A DNA stretch of 64,000 nt from Acetobacteraceae bacterium (GTDB lineage Bacteria; Pseudomonadota; Alphaproteobacteria; Acetobacterales; Acetobacteraceae), in NCBI GenBank assembly GCA_027482245.1, contig JAIXWG010000049.1, forward strand, positions 1 through 64,000, in the 5' to 3' direction. Position numbers and translations under genes: made by a program. Shown here piece by piece: positions 50,300-58,472 of this stretch (within the stretch, counting starts at the first letter, position 1; the number at the start of each line of letters is the position of its first letter). The notes under the pieces are model-generated. The model ran no database searches, was not told where the DNA came from, and was given only the letters and a program-made list of their open reading frames with translations.

Positions 50300-51267
50300 T
50301 CACGCTCCACCGCCGCGCGCTGCTGGCCAGCGCCATCCTCGCCCCCGCCATCGCCCGCGCGCAGGATGGCTACCCCACGCGCCCCATCCGCCTGGTGGTG
50401 CCCTGGCCGCCGGGCGGGCCGATCGACCTGGCCGCGCGGCCCATCGCCGCGCGGATGGCGGAACTGCTGGGCCAGCCCGTCGTCATCGAGAACCGGGGCG
50501 GCGCCAATGGCACCATCGGCGCGCTGCATGTCAGCCAGGCCGCGCCGGATGGCTACACGCTGCTGGTCGCCTCGCCGGGGCCGGTCTCGATCAGCCCGCT
50601 GGCGCGCGGCCAGGCGGCGCTGGAGCCGCTGCGCCTCTTCGCGCCGGTCTGCCAGCTGGTCTCCTCGCCCTCCGCGCTGGTCGTGCGGCGTGACCTGCCG
50701 GCGCGGGACATCCCCTCCCTCGTCGCGCTGGCGAAGGCGCAGCCGGGGGTGCTGACCTACGGTTCCGCCGGGCCCGCCAGCATCAACCACCTCAGCGCCG
50801 CGACTCTCGCCGCGCGGGGCGGCGTGGAGATGCTGCACATCCCCTACCAGGGCGCGGCGCCGCTGCTGACGGACCTGATCGCGGGCCGCATCGACATGGC
50901 CTTCCTCGGCATCGGCGTCGCCCTGCCGCTGGTGACGCAGGGGAATGCGCGGGCGCTGGCCGTCGGCAACCTGAAGCGCGCCGCCATCATGCCTGACGTG
51001 CCGACGGTGGCGGAGACCTATCCCGGTTTCCAGGCCGACAACTGGTACGGCATCCTGGCGCCCGCCGGCACGCCGCGCCCGATCATCGAAAGGCTGCACC
51101 GGGACGCCGCCGCCGTGGTGCGCAGCCCGGCCGTCACGCGGGCGATGGTGGAGGCGGGGAACGAGGTCGCGCCCTCGGAATCGCCCGACGCCTTCTCGGC
51201 GATGATGGCGGAGGACCTGGAGCGCTGGCGCGACTCCGTCCGTGCGGCGGGGCTGCGGCCGGAGTAG
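50296..51267 (+). CDS. Bug/TctC-type periplasmic binding protein (copy 5)
   Basis: A 323-residue solute-binding protein with signal MITLHRRALLASAILAPAIARAQ and loop VVPWPPGGPID. It is closest in the window to copy 4 (shared PWxPGGPxD and NRxGANGTIGA segments), suggesting duplication within the operon. It is translationally coupled to the racemase-fold gene (ATGA). It is the last gene of the unit and converges with the epimerase gene after 3 bp. Confidence 0.88.
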   Translation: MITLHRRALLASAILAPAIARAQDGYPTRPIRLVVPWPPGGPIDLAARPIAARMAELLGQPVVIENRGGANGTIGALHVSQAAPDGYTLLVASPGPVSISPLARGQAALEPLRLFAPVCQLVSSPSALVVRRDLPARDIPSLVALAKAQPGVLTYGSAGPASINHLSAATLAARGGVEMLHIPYQGAAPLLTDLIAGRIDMAFLGIGVALPLVTQGNARALAVGNLKRAAIMPDVPTVAETYPGFQADNWYGILAPAGTPRPIIERLHRDAAAVVRSPAVTRAMVEAGNEVAPSESPDAFSAMMAEDLERWRDSVRAAGLRPE

Positions 51268-51270
51268 CGG

Positions 51271-52158
51271 TCAGGCGTCGCGATCAACGCGCAGGATCGC
51301 GCCGAAATCCGCATCGGCCAGGTCGGCGGAGAAGGCCGGGAAGCGCGTCGCCAGCCGGCGCGGCCAGCCCGCGACCAGCGTCTCGACGCTCGGGTCGGGC
51401 GCGAAATCGACCAGGCTGCGCGCCGGCACGCCCTCCGCCTCCAGCGCCGCGATGGCGACCGCGGCGCTGACGGCCAGGGAGGGCACATGCAGCAGCCGCG
51501 CCGGCAGCGCCGGCATCAGCGCGGCGCGGCAGGCCAGCGCGACGCCCGCGCGTACGCTGGCGATGGGCAGGGCGTGGTCCGGGCCGAGCGGCGCGGTGAA
51601 GCGGGCGCCGCGCCGGGCATGGGCGACCAGGTCGCTGATGAAGCCGGCGCCCGGCGGGCCGCTTCGCGTCGTGCGCAGGACCGAGATCGGCAGGCGCAGC
51701 ACCACCGCATCCCCGTCGCCCCGCCGCGTGGCATCGGCCAGCAGCGCCTCCGCCACCATCTTGGTCATGCCGTAGGTGGAGGCGGGGCGCGGCGGGCTGG
51801 CCTCGTCCGGCTCGGCCTCCCCGCCGCCGAAGACGCCGATCGAGGAGAGCAGGACGAAGCGCGCCCCCCGCGCCAGGCGCAGCGCGGCGCGCGTGCCCTC
51901 CACATTGATCACCCAGGCGGCGTCGGGATCGGCCTCGCTCGCCTGGGTGGTGATGGCGGCGGCGTGGATGACGGCGTCGAAGCGCGTGGCGGGCGGGAAG
52001 GCCTCCGCGATGCGCGCGATGTCGCCTGCCACCACGCCCGGCGCGGCGACGCGGTCGAAACGCGTGACCGCGGCGCCACCTTCCTCCAGCGCCTGCGCGA
52101 TGCGGCCGCCGAGGAAGCCCGCGCCACCGGTGACGAGGACGCTACTCCGCCGTGACAT
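51271..52158 (-). CDS. NAD(P)-dependent epimerase/dehydrogenase (extended SDR)
   Basis: A 295-residue Rossmann enzyme: VTGGAGFLGGRIA nucleotide motif, HAAAITTQ, the catalytic LLSSIGVFG serine and Y-G-M-T-K tyrosine/lysine pair. The length and pattern recall D-erythronate dehydrogenase-like (DenD) sugar-acid dehydrogenases, though sugar-nucleotide epimerases are related. Its start overlaps the end of the upstream Bug gene by 17 bp, and it closes the minus-strand operon that begins at 57572. Confidence 0.82.
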   Translation of the reverse strand: MSRRSSVLVTGGAGFLGGRIAQALEEGGAAVTRFDRVAAPGVVAGDIARIAEAFPPATRFDAVIHAAAITTQASEADPDAAWVINVEGTRAALRLARGARFVLLSSIGVFGGGEAEPDEASPPRPASTYGMTKMVAEALLADATRRGDGDAVVLRLPISVLRTTRSGPPGAGFISDLVAHARRGARFTAPLGPDHALPIASVRAGVALACRAALMPALPARLLHVPSLAVSAAVAIAALEAEGVPARSLVDFAPDPSVETLVAGWPRRLATRFPAFSADLADADFGAILRVDRDA

Positions 52159-53119
52159 TCGCGGTGCGCACGACCTCCGCCCAGCGCTGCACATCCTCCG
52201 CCAGGAAGGACGCGAAGGCCGCGCCCTCCCGCAGGTTGGGCGCCATGCCGAGGCGGATGCACTCTGCACGCACGCTCTCCTTCCCCATGGCCTGGGCGGC
52301 GAGCGCCCGGTAGCGCGCCACGGCCGCTTCCGGCACGCCGGCGGGGGCGAAGAAGGCGAGCCAGGCATCGGCTTCCACGCCCGCGACGCCGGCCTGCGCC
52401 AGGGTCGGCAGTTCGGGCAGGTGGGGCGAGCGGTTGGGGGAGGCCACGGCCAGCGCCCGCACCCGCCCGGCCTGCACCTGCGACAGCACGGTGGGGGTGG
52501 TGGCGAAGCTGGCGTCGATGTGGCCGCCGAGCAGGTCCTGCATCAGCGGCGCCGATCCGCGATAGGCGATATGGTTCATCTGCAGGCCCGTCCGCGCACG
52601 GAACAGCTCCAGCGTCAGATGCGCCGCCGATCCCTGGCCGGTGGAGCCGCAGTTCAGCCGGCCCGGCTGGGCGCGCAGCAGGTCGAGAAACTCCGGCATG
52701 GTCCGCGCCGGCAGGTCGTTCTTCACGACCAGGATGTGCTGCAGGTCCACCAGCAGGGCGATCGGCGTGAAGTCGTTGATGGGGTGGTAGCCGCCGCCCT
52801 GCGGGATCAGGGAGATGTTGGTGGCATGGGTCTGGTTGGTGCCGAAGACCAGCTGCGTGCCGTCCTTCACCCCCTGCGCCACGCGGCGCGTCCCGATGGC
52901 GCCGGCGCCACCGCCGACATTCTCCACCACCATGGGCTGGCCGAGATCGGCGGAGAATTCCTGCGCCATCATGCGGGCGATCAGGTCCGTCGGCCCGCCC
53001 GCGGGATAGGGCACGACCAGCGTCACGGGCCGCGGCGGCACCCAGGGGGCCTGCGCGAGTGCAGGGGTGGCGAGGGCGGCGAGGCCCGTTCCGGCGATCA
53101 GGTGGCGACGCGACAGCAT
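52142..53119 (-). CDS. Bug/TctC-type periplasmic binding protein (copy 6)
   Basis: A 325-residue solute-binding protein with signal MLSRRHLIAGTGLAALATPALAQ and ligand loop VPYPAGGPTD. A good ribosome site (GGGAGGA) lies before ATG 53119. It lies between the GlcG-like gene (63-bp gap) and the epimerase gene (overlap) in the hydantoinase operon. Confidence 0.88.
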   Translation of the reverse strand: MLSRRHLIAGTGLAALATPALAQAPWVPPRPVTLVVPYPAGGPTDLIARMMAQEFSADLGQPMVVENVGGGAGAIGTRRVAQGVKDGTQLVFGTNQTHATNISLIPQGGGYHPINDFTPIALLVDLQHILVVKNDLPARTMPEFLDLLRAQPGRLNCGSTGQGSAAHLTLELFRARTGLQMNHIAYRGSAPLMQDLLGGHIDASFATTPTVLSQVQAGRVRALAVASPNRSPHLPELPTLAQAGVAGVEADAWLAFFAPAGVPEAAVARYRALAAQAMGKESVRAECIRLGMAPNLREGAAFASFLAEDVQRWAEVVRTANVTAE

Positions 53120-53182
53120 GGTTCCTCCCGGGGTTCGGCGTTGGGGCCGCACCCTGGCCAAGCCCGCTGCCGGGCGCAATAG

Positions 53183-53593
53183 CTACCCGAAGACGGCCTT
53201 GATGGCGGCTTCCGCCACTTCCTTGTCCTGGTCGCCGGTGCCCGAGCCCACGCCGATGCCACCGACGACCGTGCCGTCGATGACGATCGGCACGCCACCC
53301 TTGAGGTTGGTCATCCGCCCCTCGGTCGCGATGGCGAGCTTGATCTCGAGCTCCGGCCCCATCCCGCCCGTGGCCCGCCCGGTGGAGGCCGCGGTTTCCG
53401 CCTTGCGGCGCGCGGATTCCACCGACAGCACGCGGGCGCCGTCCATCCGGATGAAGGACAGCAGGTTGCAGCCCTCATCCACCACCGCGATGCATTGCGG
53501 CTGGCCCATGGAAGCCGCGTGGTCCACGGCGGCGCGGATCAGCGCGATCGCGGCCTCATGCGTCAGCTTCGTCGCGGGGCGGGTCAGCGCCAT
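53183..53593 (-). CDS. GlcG/HbpS family small protein
   Basis: A 136-residue protein of the heme-degrading/GlcG family (CIAVVDEGCNLLSFIRMDGA; KGGVPIVIDGTVVGGIGVGSGTGDQDKEVAEA split over two motifs). Its members occur in many catabolic operons (glycolate, diol, nicotinate) as accessory or cobalamin/heme-associated proteins. It lies 5 bp downstream of the DUF1445 gene. Specific role unknown. Confidence 0.82.
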   Translation of the reverse strand: MALTRPATKLTHEAAIALIRAAVDHAASMGQPQCIAVVDEGCNLLSFIRMDGARVLSVESARRKAETAASTGRATGGMGPELEIKLAIATEGRMTNLKGGVPIVIDGTVVGGIGVGSGTGDQDKEVAEAAIKAVFG

Positions 53594-53598
53594 GGAAA

Positions 53599-54357
53599 CT
53601 ATCCTTCCTGGAGGTCCGTCACCAGCATGCAGCCTGGCGCATGCGTGGCGTAGTAGGGCAGGCCTGAATTCTCCAGCGCGGTCAGCGCCGTCAGCCCGCA
53701 GGCCCAGAACAGGCATTCCTCCCCGGGGTCGGGCAGCAGCACCTCCCCCCAATCCGGCTTCTGGATGTCGAGGATGCCGAGATGCGCGGCATGGCCGCGA
53801 TGGATCGGCGCGCCATGGCTGCGCGGCAGGCGCCCGGTGATGAAGGAGACGCGGCGCACGTCATCGACCGCGAAGGGCCGCATGGAGACGACGAGGTTGC
53901 CGCTGAAGCGCCCGGCGGGCACCGCGGGAATCCAGGTCCGGAACAGCGGGCCCTGGATGCCGAGCTCGACATGGCGCATCCGGATGCCGGCGCGGGCCAG
54001 CGCGGCTTCCGCGCCGAACCAGCAGCCGATGGCGACCGCCACCATGTCCTTCCGCCAGGCCGCCATCAGGTGTTCGACCGGCGTCGCGACGCCGTCGCGA
54101 TAGAGCATGTAGCCCGGCAGGTCCGTCCGAACATCGAGGTCCGCGCCCAGTTCCGGCAGCCTGGGATCGCCCTTCTTGCCGACGGCCAGCAGCGGACAGG
54201 CGGCCGGATTCTCCTCGCAGAAGCGGACGAATTCCTTCGCCGCGTCGGCCGGCAGGATCACCAGATTGGCTTGAACATGGCCGCGGGCCCGGCCGACGCT
54301 GAGCCCGCGATACCCCCCCCGCACAAGCTGGCGAAACGCCAGCCCGGATTCAGACAT
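53599..54357 (-). CDS. DUF1445/D-glutamate cyclase-like putative hydro-lyase
   Basis: A 252-residue protein of the DUF1445 family. Visible markers are GYMLYRDG, AIGCWFGAEAALARAGI, SMRPFAVDDV and the C-terminal CGLTALTAL...THAPGCMLVTD pair of cysteine-containing loops. A mitochondrial homolog converts 5-oxo-D-proline to D-glutamate, i.e. it opens a cyclic amide. That chemistry parallels the hydantoinase two genes upstream, so a lactam or imide substrate for the operon is a reasonable inference. The start overlaps the SDR gene by 8 bp. Confidence 0.78.
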   Translation of the reverse strand: MSESGLAFRQLVRGGYRGLSVGRARGHVQANLVILPADAAKEFVRFCEENPAACPLLAVGKKGDPRLPELGADLDVRTDLPGYMLYRDGVATPVEHLMAAWRKDMVAVAIGCWFGAEAALARAGIRMRHVELGIQGPLFRTWIPAVPAGRFSGNLVVSMRPFAVDDVRRVSFITGRLPRSHGAPIHRGHAAHLGILDIQKPDWGEVLLPDPGEECLFWACGLTALTALENSGLPYYATHAPGCMLVTDLQEG

Positions 54358-55126
54358 GACGAATGAAGCCCCCATCCACGCGCAGCACCGTGCCCGTGAC
54401 ATAGGATGCGGAATCGGAACAAGCAAAGGCCGCCATCGCCGCGACCTCCTCCGGCCGCGCATAGCGGCCCATCGGAATCTGCGCCCAGGACCGCGCGCGC
54501 ACCTCGTCCTGGCTGATCCCCTCCCGCGCCGCGGCGGCGGCATCGGTCAGGTGGACGCGATCGGTGCCGACGCGGCCGGGCATCAGGATGTTGACCGTGA
54601 CGCCCTGCCTGGCGACCTCGGCCGACAGGGTCTTGGACCAGGCGATGATGCCGGCGCGGATGGCGTTGGAGATGCCAAGCACGGGCAGCGGCTGCACCGC
54701 CCCTGTGGAGACGACGGTGAGGATGCGCCCCCACCCCGCCGCGCGCATCGCGGGCAGAAAGAGGTCGGTCAGGCGATAGACCGCCAGCGCCATCCCCTGG
54801 AAGGCTTCCGTCCAATCCTTCGGGTCGCGCCCCGCCGCGCCGCCATAGGCGGGGCCGCCAGTGTTGTTGATGAGGATCTCGGGCGCGCCGAAGCTGTCCT
54901 GCACGCGCGCGGCGAAGGCATCGAGGCCGGCGGTGTCCATCAGGTCCAGCGCGAAGCCCGCGGCGCCAGGGCCGAGCGTTGCCACCGCCTGCGCCGTGGT
55001 TCCCTGGTCCCGCGCCGCGATGGCCACGCGCGCGCCCTCCGCGGCCAGCGCCTGCGCGATGGCGAGCCCCATGCCGCGATTGCCGCCGAGCACCAGCGCG
55101 CGACGGCCGCGAATCCTCAGATCCAT
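54350..55126 (-). CDS. short-chain dehydrogenase-like protein with altered active site
   Basis: A 258-residue SDR-fold protein with a nucleotide motif (LGGNRGMG, 13-20), NNTGG and the C-terminal VTGTVLRVDGG. The catalytic Ser140 (VVSTGA) is present, but the positions of the YxxxK pair, 13 and 17 residues later, are Ser153 and Arg157 (SNAIR). Some SDR subgroups carry SNAxR here, so it may use another acid or be non-catalytic. It overlaps both neighbours (10 bp with the hydantoinase, 8 bp with DUF1445). Confidence 0.8.
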   Translation of the reverse strand: MDLRIRGRRALVLGGNRGMGLAIAQALAAEGARVAIAARDQGTTAQAVATLGPGAAGFALDLMDTAGLDAFAARVQDSFGAPEILINNTGGPAYGGAAGRDPKDWTEAFQGMALAVYRLTDLFLPAMRAAGWGRILTVVSTGAVQPLPVLGISNAIRAGIIAWSKTLSAEVARQGVTVNILMPGRVGTDRVHLTDAAAAAREGISQDEVRARSWAQIPMGRYARPEEVAAMAAFACSDSASYVTGTVLRVDGGFIRHV

Positions 55127-56547
55127 GCGCGGGGCCCGAAGGCGGACGAGACGGATTGCTCGATGAAGCGCCCGCGCCCCGGCCTGGCGCGCAACTCGCC
55201 CTGTTCCACGATCACCTCCCCGCGTGACAGCACGCGCTCGGGCCAGCCGGTCACGGCCATGCCCTCCCACGGCGTGTAGTCCACGTCATGGTGCAGCAGG
55301 TCATTGGTGATGGTCACGCGGCGTTCGGGGTCCCAGATGGCGATGTCGGCATCGGCGCCGATGGCGATCCGTCCCTTGCGGTCTAGCCCATAGGTCGCGG
55401 CGTTATTGGCCGCCGTCAGGGCGACGAAGCGCGGCAGGCTGATGCGGCCCGCCACCACCCCCTCGCTGAACAGGATCGGCAGGCGGGTCGCCAGACCCGG
55501 CACGCCGTTCGAAACCTTGCGGAATGGCGCGTTCGGGCCCGCGCGCAGCTTGCCCTCCCCATCGAAACGGTAGGGCGCGTGGTCGCTGTTGAAGAGGTCG
55601 AAAGTGCCATCCTCGATCCCCCGCCAGCAGGCGGCCTGGGATGCCGTGTCGCGCGGCGGCGGGCTGCACATCACCTTGGCGCCGAGCATGTCGGGCTGGT
55701 CGAGGTCCTGCTCCGTCAGGGTGAGATACTGCGGGCAGGTTTCCGCGATCACCGTCACGCCGCGGGCCCGCGCGCGCCTGATTTCCTCCAGCGGCTCGGC
55801 GCCGGAGACATGGACGATGACGAGGGGGACGCCCGCGATCTCGCCGAGCGTCAGCGCGCGATGCGTCGCCTCCCGCTCCACCGGCAGCGGCCGCGACGTC
55901 GCGTGGAAGCGGGGCGCGGTGTCGCCGCGCCGTTCCAGCCGATCCGCGAGCCAGCTGATGATCTCGTGGTTCTCGGCATGCACCAGCACCACCGCGCGCT
56001 CGGCGCGCGCAACCTCCAGCACATCGAGGATCTGCGTGTCGGACAGGCGCATCGCCTCATAGGTCATGTAGACCTTGAGGCTGCGGTGGCCGCGCGCGAT
56101 CAGCGCGGGCAGTTCCTGGCCCAGCACCTCCGGCCGCGGGTCCGCCAGCACCAGGTGGAAGCTGTAGTCGAGGAAGGCGTTGCCCTCCGCGCGGCGGTGG
56201 TAGTCCTCAACCGCCGCGCGCAGCGACGCGCCGCGATGCTGCACGGCGAAGGACAGGGTGCAGGTGGTGCCGCCGAAGGCCGCGCTGCGCGTGCCGGAGA
56301 GGAACCCATCCGCCATGCGCGCACCCGCCGAGGCCAGGCCCGGCGCCTGCACCTGGTCGATATGGACATGCGCATCGATGCCGCCCGGCAGCACGAGGCG
56401 GCCGGTGGCATCGATCACGCGCTCCGCATCGCCGAGGCGATCCGCGATGGCGGTGATGACGCCATCGCGGATGCCGATATCGGCGCGGAACACGTCGGCG
56501 GCGGTGGCGACGGTGCCGCCGCGGATCACGGTGTCGAAGCGGGTCAT
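55117..56547 (-). CDS. dihydropyrimidinase/hydantoinase family hydrolase (second copy)
   Basis: A 476-residue binuclear-metal cyclic-amide hydrolase: His60/His62 (GIDAHVH), carbamylated Lys159 (SLKVYMTYE), VHAEN, VIVHVSG and the Asp in NSDHAPY. It is a paralog of the protein at 19934-21400, with a different binding-loop composition (HIDQVQAPG here, HIEETSRGG there), which suggests a different ring substrate. It is the second gene of the minus-strand operon, 8 bp after the binding-protein gene. Confidence 0.88.
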   Translation of the reverse strand: MTRFDTVIRGGTVATAADVFRADIGIRDGVITAIADRLGDAERVIDATGRLVLPGGIDAHVHIDQVQAPGLASAGARMADGFLSGTRSAAFGGTTCTLSFAVQHRGASLRAAVEDYHRRAEGNAFLDYSFHLVLADPRPEVLGQELPALIARGHRSLKVYMTYEAMRLSDTQILDVLEVARAERAVVLVHAENHEIISWLADRLERRGDTAPRFHATSRPLPVEREATHRALTLGEIAGVPLVIVHVSGAEPLEEIRRARARGVTVIAETCPQYLTLTEQDLDQPDMLGAKVMCSPPPRDTASQAACWRGIEDGTFDLFNSDHAPYRFDGEGKLRAGPNAPFRKVSNGVPGLATRLPILFSEGVVAGRISLPRFVALTAANNAATYGLDRKGRIAIGADADIAIWDPERRVTITNDLLHHDVDYTPWEGMAVTGWPERVLSRGEVIVEQGELRARPGRGRFIEQSVSSAFGPRAWI

Positions 56548-56555
56548 GCGCTGGG

Positions 56556-57572
56556 CTAGGCCGGCAGTCGGCGGATGTCCATCGACGGGAGGAAGGACGG
56601 GTCGAAGACATCGGCCGGCGCGACCGGCGTCGTCAGGCCGAAGGCGCGGGAGACGGTGGCGACGGAGGTCGCGAAGCGATCCGCGCGCACGCCGCCCATG
56701 CCATCGGCCCGGCTTTCGTCGGTCCTCATCTGCTTCTCGATCAGCCAGCGCAGCTTCTCCGTCTCCAGCGCCACGTCGGTCAGCGGCTCCTTCCGGCGGA
56801 GTGCGGCGATGGCGGCGGCGGGATCGGCGGCGGCGGCCTGCCAACCGCGCGCGGCGGCGGCGGTGAAGCGGCGAACGGCCTCCGGGTTCGTCTCCAGCAT
56901 GCGCTTCGAGGCCAGGATGCCGTTGCCGTAGAGCGGCAGGCCGGTATCGGCGAAGTACTGGAAGCGGATGTCCTCCGGCTTCGCGCCGGCGCGGGTCAGG
57001 CCGAAATACATGGTGCTGTCGAAGCCGAGGATGGCGTCCACATCGCCCCGCATCAGGAAGGCCTCCCGCAGCCGCAGGTCGCCATACTGCCAGCGGACGG
57101 TGCCGGCATCGATGCCGGCCGTCGCGGCGAAGGCGGGGAAGATGCGGTAGGCGCCGTCCGTCAGCGCGGCGCCGATGCGCTTGCCCGCCAGGTCGCGCGG
57201 TGTTGCGATGCCGGCGCGCGGGAAGGACGCGGCGGAGAGCGGGCTGCGGTAATAGACCATGTAGACACAGCGCGCGGCGCTACCCGGGTTCTTGGCGTTG
57301 AACTCCAGCAGCACGTTGATGTCGCCGATGCCGAATTCGTAGGTGCCGGAACCCACGCGCGTCACGGCCTCGCCCGACCCGCCGCTGCTGTCGAAGGTGC
57401 AGCGCAGCCCGGCCTCCCGGAACCAGCCGCGTTCCTCGGCCAGGAAGAAGGCGGCGTTCGACCCATCGAAGGGCGCGGCGAGGGAGACCTTCACCTCCAG
57501 CGCCTGGGCGCGGACGGTGCCGGCGGCCAGGATGGCGGGGGCGGCGAGCAGCAGGGAACGGCGGGTCGGCAT
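56556..57572 (-). CDS. SsuA/NMT1-like periplasmic binding protein
   Basis: A 338-residue solute-binding protein of the nitrate/sulfonate/pyrimidine-precursor family with a signal peptide (MPTRRSLLLAAPAILAAGTVRAQ). The mature region shows FFLAEERGWFREAGL, GGSGEAVTRVGSGTYEFGIGD and TPRDLAGKRIGA. RutX/ThiY-type relatives bind heterocycles, fitting the hydantoinase next to it. It is the first gene of the operon, facing the GntR gene across a 118-bp gap with a palindromic operator candidate. No permease or ATPase gene adjoins. Confidence 0.85.
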   Translation of the reverse strand: MPTRRSLLLAAPAILAAGTVRAQALEVKVSLAAPFDGSNAAFFLAEERGWFREAGLRCTFDSSGGSGEAVTRVGSGTYEFGIGDINVLLEFNAKNPGSAARCVYMVYYRSPLSAASFPRAGIATPRDLAGKRIGAALTDGAYRIFPAFAATAGIDAGTVRWQYGDLRLREAFLMRGDVDAILGFDSTMYFGLTRAGAKPEDIRFQYFADTGLPLYGNGILASKRMLETNPEAVRRFTAAAARGWQAAAADPAAAIAALRRKEPLTDVALETEKLRWLIEKQMRTDESRADGMGGVRADRFATSVATVSRAFGLTTPVAPADVFDPSFLPSMDIRRLPA

Positions 57573-57654
57573 CGGGGTTGCTCCTCGGGGTGGCCCGGGG
57601 CGCGCTGCAACCGCCGTGCCAGCGCCGGATTGCCCGGAAAGGCGATCCCGCGCA

Positions 57655-57670
57655 GGATTGTGCACAATCC
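57655..57670. promoter_or_regulatory. perfect 16-bp palindrome, probable GntR operator
   Basis: GGATTGTGCACAATCC is a perfect inverted repeat lying 21 bases upstream of the GntR start and 83 bases from the divergent binding-protein start. The core TTGTGCACAA agrees with the T-x-G-T...A-C-x-A style of FadR/FCD-type GntR sites. It is positioned to control both the regulator and the hydantoinase operon. Confidence 0.75.
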
Positions 57671-57690
57671 GGTGCGCGAAGGAGCGGCAG

Positions 57691-58419
57691 ATGGCGGGCG
57701 ATCCGCATCGCCTGGTGGGCGTCATCAACACGGCCAACCGCCCGAAGGCGGAGGATGCCGATGCCGTCCACGCCCATCTCTTCGAGGCGATCGTGGACCA
57801 GCGCCTGCCGCCCGGGACGCGGCTGACGGAGCAGTCCCTGGTCGAGACCTTCGACCTCGGCCGCCGCGCCATCAACGACGCGCTGCGCCGCCTGGTGTGG
57901 GAGAGGCTGGCCGTCGCGCCGCCCAATCGCGGCGTCATCGTCGCCGCGCCCGATGCCGAGGAAGCCCGCGCCATCTTCACCGCCCGCCGCGCCATCGAGG
58001 GCGGTTGCGTGGAGGCCGTGGCCCGCCGCGGCAACCCCGCCGATGCGGCCCTGCTGCTGGAGAATCTGGCGGAGGAACATCGCCTCCGCCGCGCCGGCCG
58101 GGTGCGGGAGGCGATCCGGCTTTCGGGCGGCTTCCACACCCTCGTGGCGCGGCTGTCCGGCAACCCGATCCTGGAGGAACAGGTGCGGCTGCTGGTGGCG
58201 CGGACCAGCCTGGTGGTGGCGCTGTACGAGGACCGCGCGGGGCTCGCCTGCTGGCATGACGACCATGGGGAGTTGGTGGCGCTGATCCGCGCGAGGCGCC
58301 ACCGCGCGGCCGTGACGCTGATGCAGAAGCACCTGAGCGACATCGAGCGGGGGCTGCGGCTGGACCGTCCCTCCGCGGCGGGCATCGACATCCGCCTGAT
58401 GCTGGCCCGCGCCCCTTGA
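57691..58419 (+). CDS. GntR-family transcriptional regulator, FCD subfamily
   Basis: A 242-residue regulator. The winged helix (RLTEQSLVETFDLGRRAINDALRRL) precedes an FCD helical domain with metal-type residues (FHTLVARLSGNPIL, HDDHGELVALIRAR, MQKHL). AAGGAG lies 8 bases before ATG 57691. It is the obvious regulator of the divergent operon through the palindrome at 57655-57670 and probably autoregulates. The effector is likely the operon's carboxylate or ureido substrate. Confidence 0.9.
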   Translation: MAGDPHRLVGVINTANRPKAEDADAVHAHLFEAIVDQRLPPGTRLTEQSLVETFDLGRRAINDALRRLVWERLAVAPPNRGVIVAAPDAEEARAIFTARRAIEGGCVEAVARRGNPADAALLLENLAEEHRLRRAGRVREAIRLSGGFHTLVARLSGNPILEEQVRLLVARTSLVVALYEDRAGLACWHDDHGELVALIRARRHRAAVTLMQKHLSDIERGLRLDRPSAAGIDIRLMLARAP

Positions 58420-58472
58420 CGGGGCCGCCGGGTTCCGTGGGAGGCTTCCGGCACAACGGGGGAGACGGCGCG

